A stretch of DNA of 64,000 bases from an uncultured Prevotellaceae bacterium. GTDB taxonomy: Bacteria; Bacteroidota; Bacteroidia; Bacteroidales; Bacteroidaceae. The stretch covers positions 33,864 to 97,863 of the forward strand of contig ONDH01000002.1 of assembly GCA_900316505.1 (NCBI GenBank). The letters are read 5' to 3'. Of this stretch, positions 63,761 to 64,000 are shown in pieces (within the stretch, counting starts at the first letter, position 1; each line of letters begins with the position of its first letter). A model generated the notes under the pieces. That model had not been told where the DNA came from, ran no database searches, and saw only the letters and a program-made list of their open reading frames with translations. The translations under genes and the position numbers were made by a program.

Positions 63761-64000
63761 ATGCCGCAGATTAGTTTTTTTATGGAATTTACATTTGGAT
63801 GAACTTTTCAGATCATCAACCACCACATTTTCATGCATAGTATGGTGACTATAAGATTATTGTCAACATCAAAGATGGCATTGTGAAGGGCGAGATGCCA
63901 AGCAGGGCATTGCGTATGATATTGGAATGGCTTGAGGAACATCGTGCAGAGTTGATGAAGAACTGGGAGAAAGCACAGAAGGGAGAACCTCTTGATAAGA
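63761..64000 (+). pseudogene. Broken DUF4160 gene, running off the window
   Basis: The start MPQIS matches DUF4160 N termini. A run of seven T (63775-63781) then puts the frame out by one; the following frame reads FYGIYIWMNFSDHQPPHFHA, the family hallmark. A TAG at 63838-63840 interrupts next, where relatives have Lys, Glu or similar before YG. After it YGDYKIIVNIKDGIVKGEMP, RALRMILEWLEEH and NWEKAQKGEPL are intact to the window end. One frameshift plus one nonsense codon make it a pseudogene. DUF4160 genes are usually followed by DUF2442, which would lie beyond 64000. Confidence 0.85.

Overview
The window is chromosomal DNA from a member of the Bacteroidales, most like Prevotella/Segatella (Prevotellaceae). 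The evidence is as follows. Nearly every transcription unit is preceded by the Bacteroidetes sigma factor -7 box TAnnTTTG, often directly upstream of the start. Leaders are short and lack Shine-Dalgarno motifs. Gene content includes Bacteroidales families (DUF5715, DUF5687, DUF6804, a fused NfnAB-like flavoprotein) and a sodium-pumping methylmalonyl-CoA decarboxylase cluster. No rRNA, tRNA, CRISPR array, insertion sequence or prophage was recognised.

Layout. 0-4.4 kb: a DUF2442 protein, a DPE2-type 4-alpha-glucanotransferase and a DUF5715 putative peptidase. 4.4-11.9 kb (minus): a very large sensor kinase that looks like two complete kinases fused in one chain, then a sodium:solute symporter and an orphan C5 DNA methyltransferase. 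12-15 kb (minus): MATE transporter and FAD oxidoreductase. 15-20 kb (plus): dnaX, trmB, mrp and an RluA-family pseudouridine synthase. 20-26 kb (minus): exported arginine-deiminase-like enzyme, sstT, porin and phosphohexomutase. 26.4-31.1 kb (minus): mce, mmdA, oadG-like, biotin carrier and mmdB. 31.1-31.9 kb: a gene-free block with a candidate small RNA and several periodic repeats. 31.9-35.5 kb: AT-rich accessory genes and a YhcG-type nuclease. 35.6-41.2 kb (minus): ftsK, lolA, DUF5687 permease and ABC ATPase. 41.4-45.3 kb: NfnAB-like fusion facing guaB across a shared terminator. 45.5-51.7 kb (minus): tig, clpP, clpX, recQ. 52-54.2 kb: topB. 54.3-62.1 kb: mlaE-mlaF divergent from lptB-rsfS-ftsH-cdsA-DUF349. 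62.1-64 kb: repeats, a PIN toxin-antitoxin pair and a broken DUF4160 gene.

How the genes fit together. The methylmalonyl-CoA decarboxylase can build a sodium gradient during succinate-to-propionate fermentation, and two sodium-coupled importers (SstT and the SSS carrier) could spend it; the NfnAB-like protein would connect NADH, NADPH and ferredoxin. Tig-ClpP-ClpX, FtsH and RsfS make up protein quality and ribosome control. LolA, MlaEF, LptB and CdsA serve the envelope.

Most unusual things: the fused double sensor kinase; two inverted copies of a palindromic element read in frame inside topB; a large insertion in the RecQ helicase core; intergenic repeats with unrelated sequences but the same roughly 23-nt period; a family of long hairpins with different arms, several with a shared GCCATGCGG core; a candidate sRNA showing the same 9-nt motif in two loops; and a toxin-antitoxin pair enclosed by about 100-bp direct repeats.
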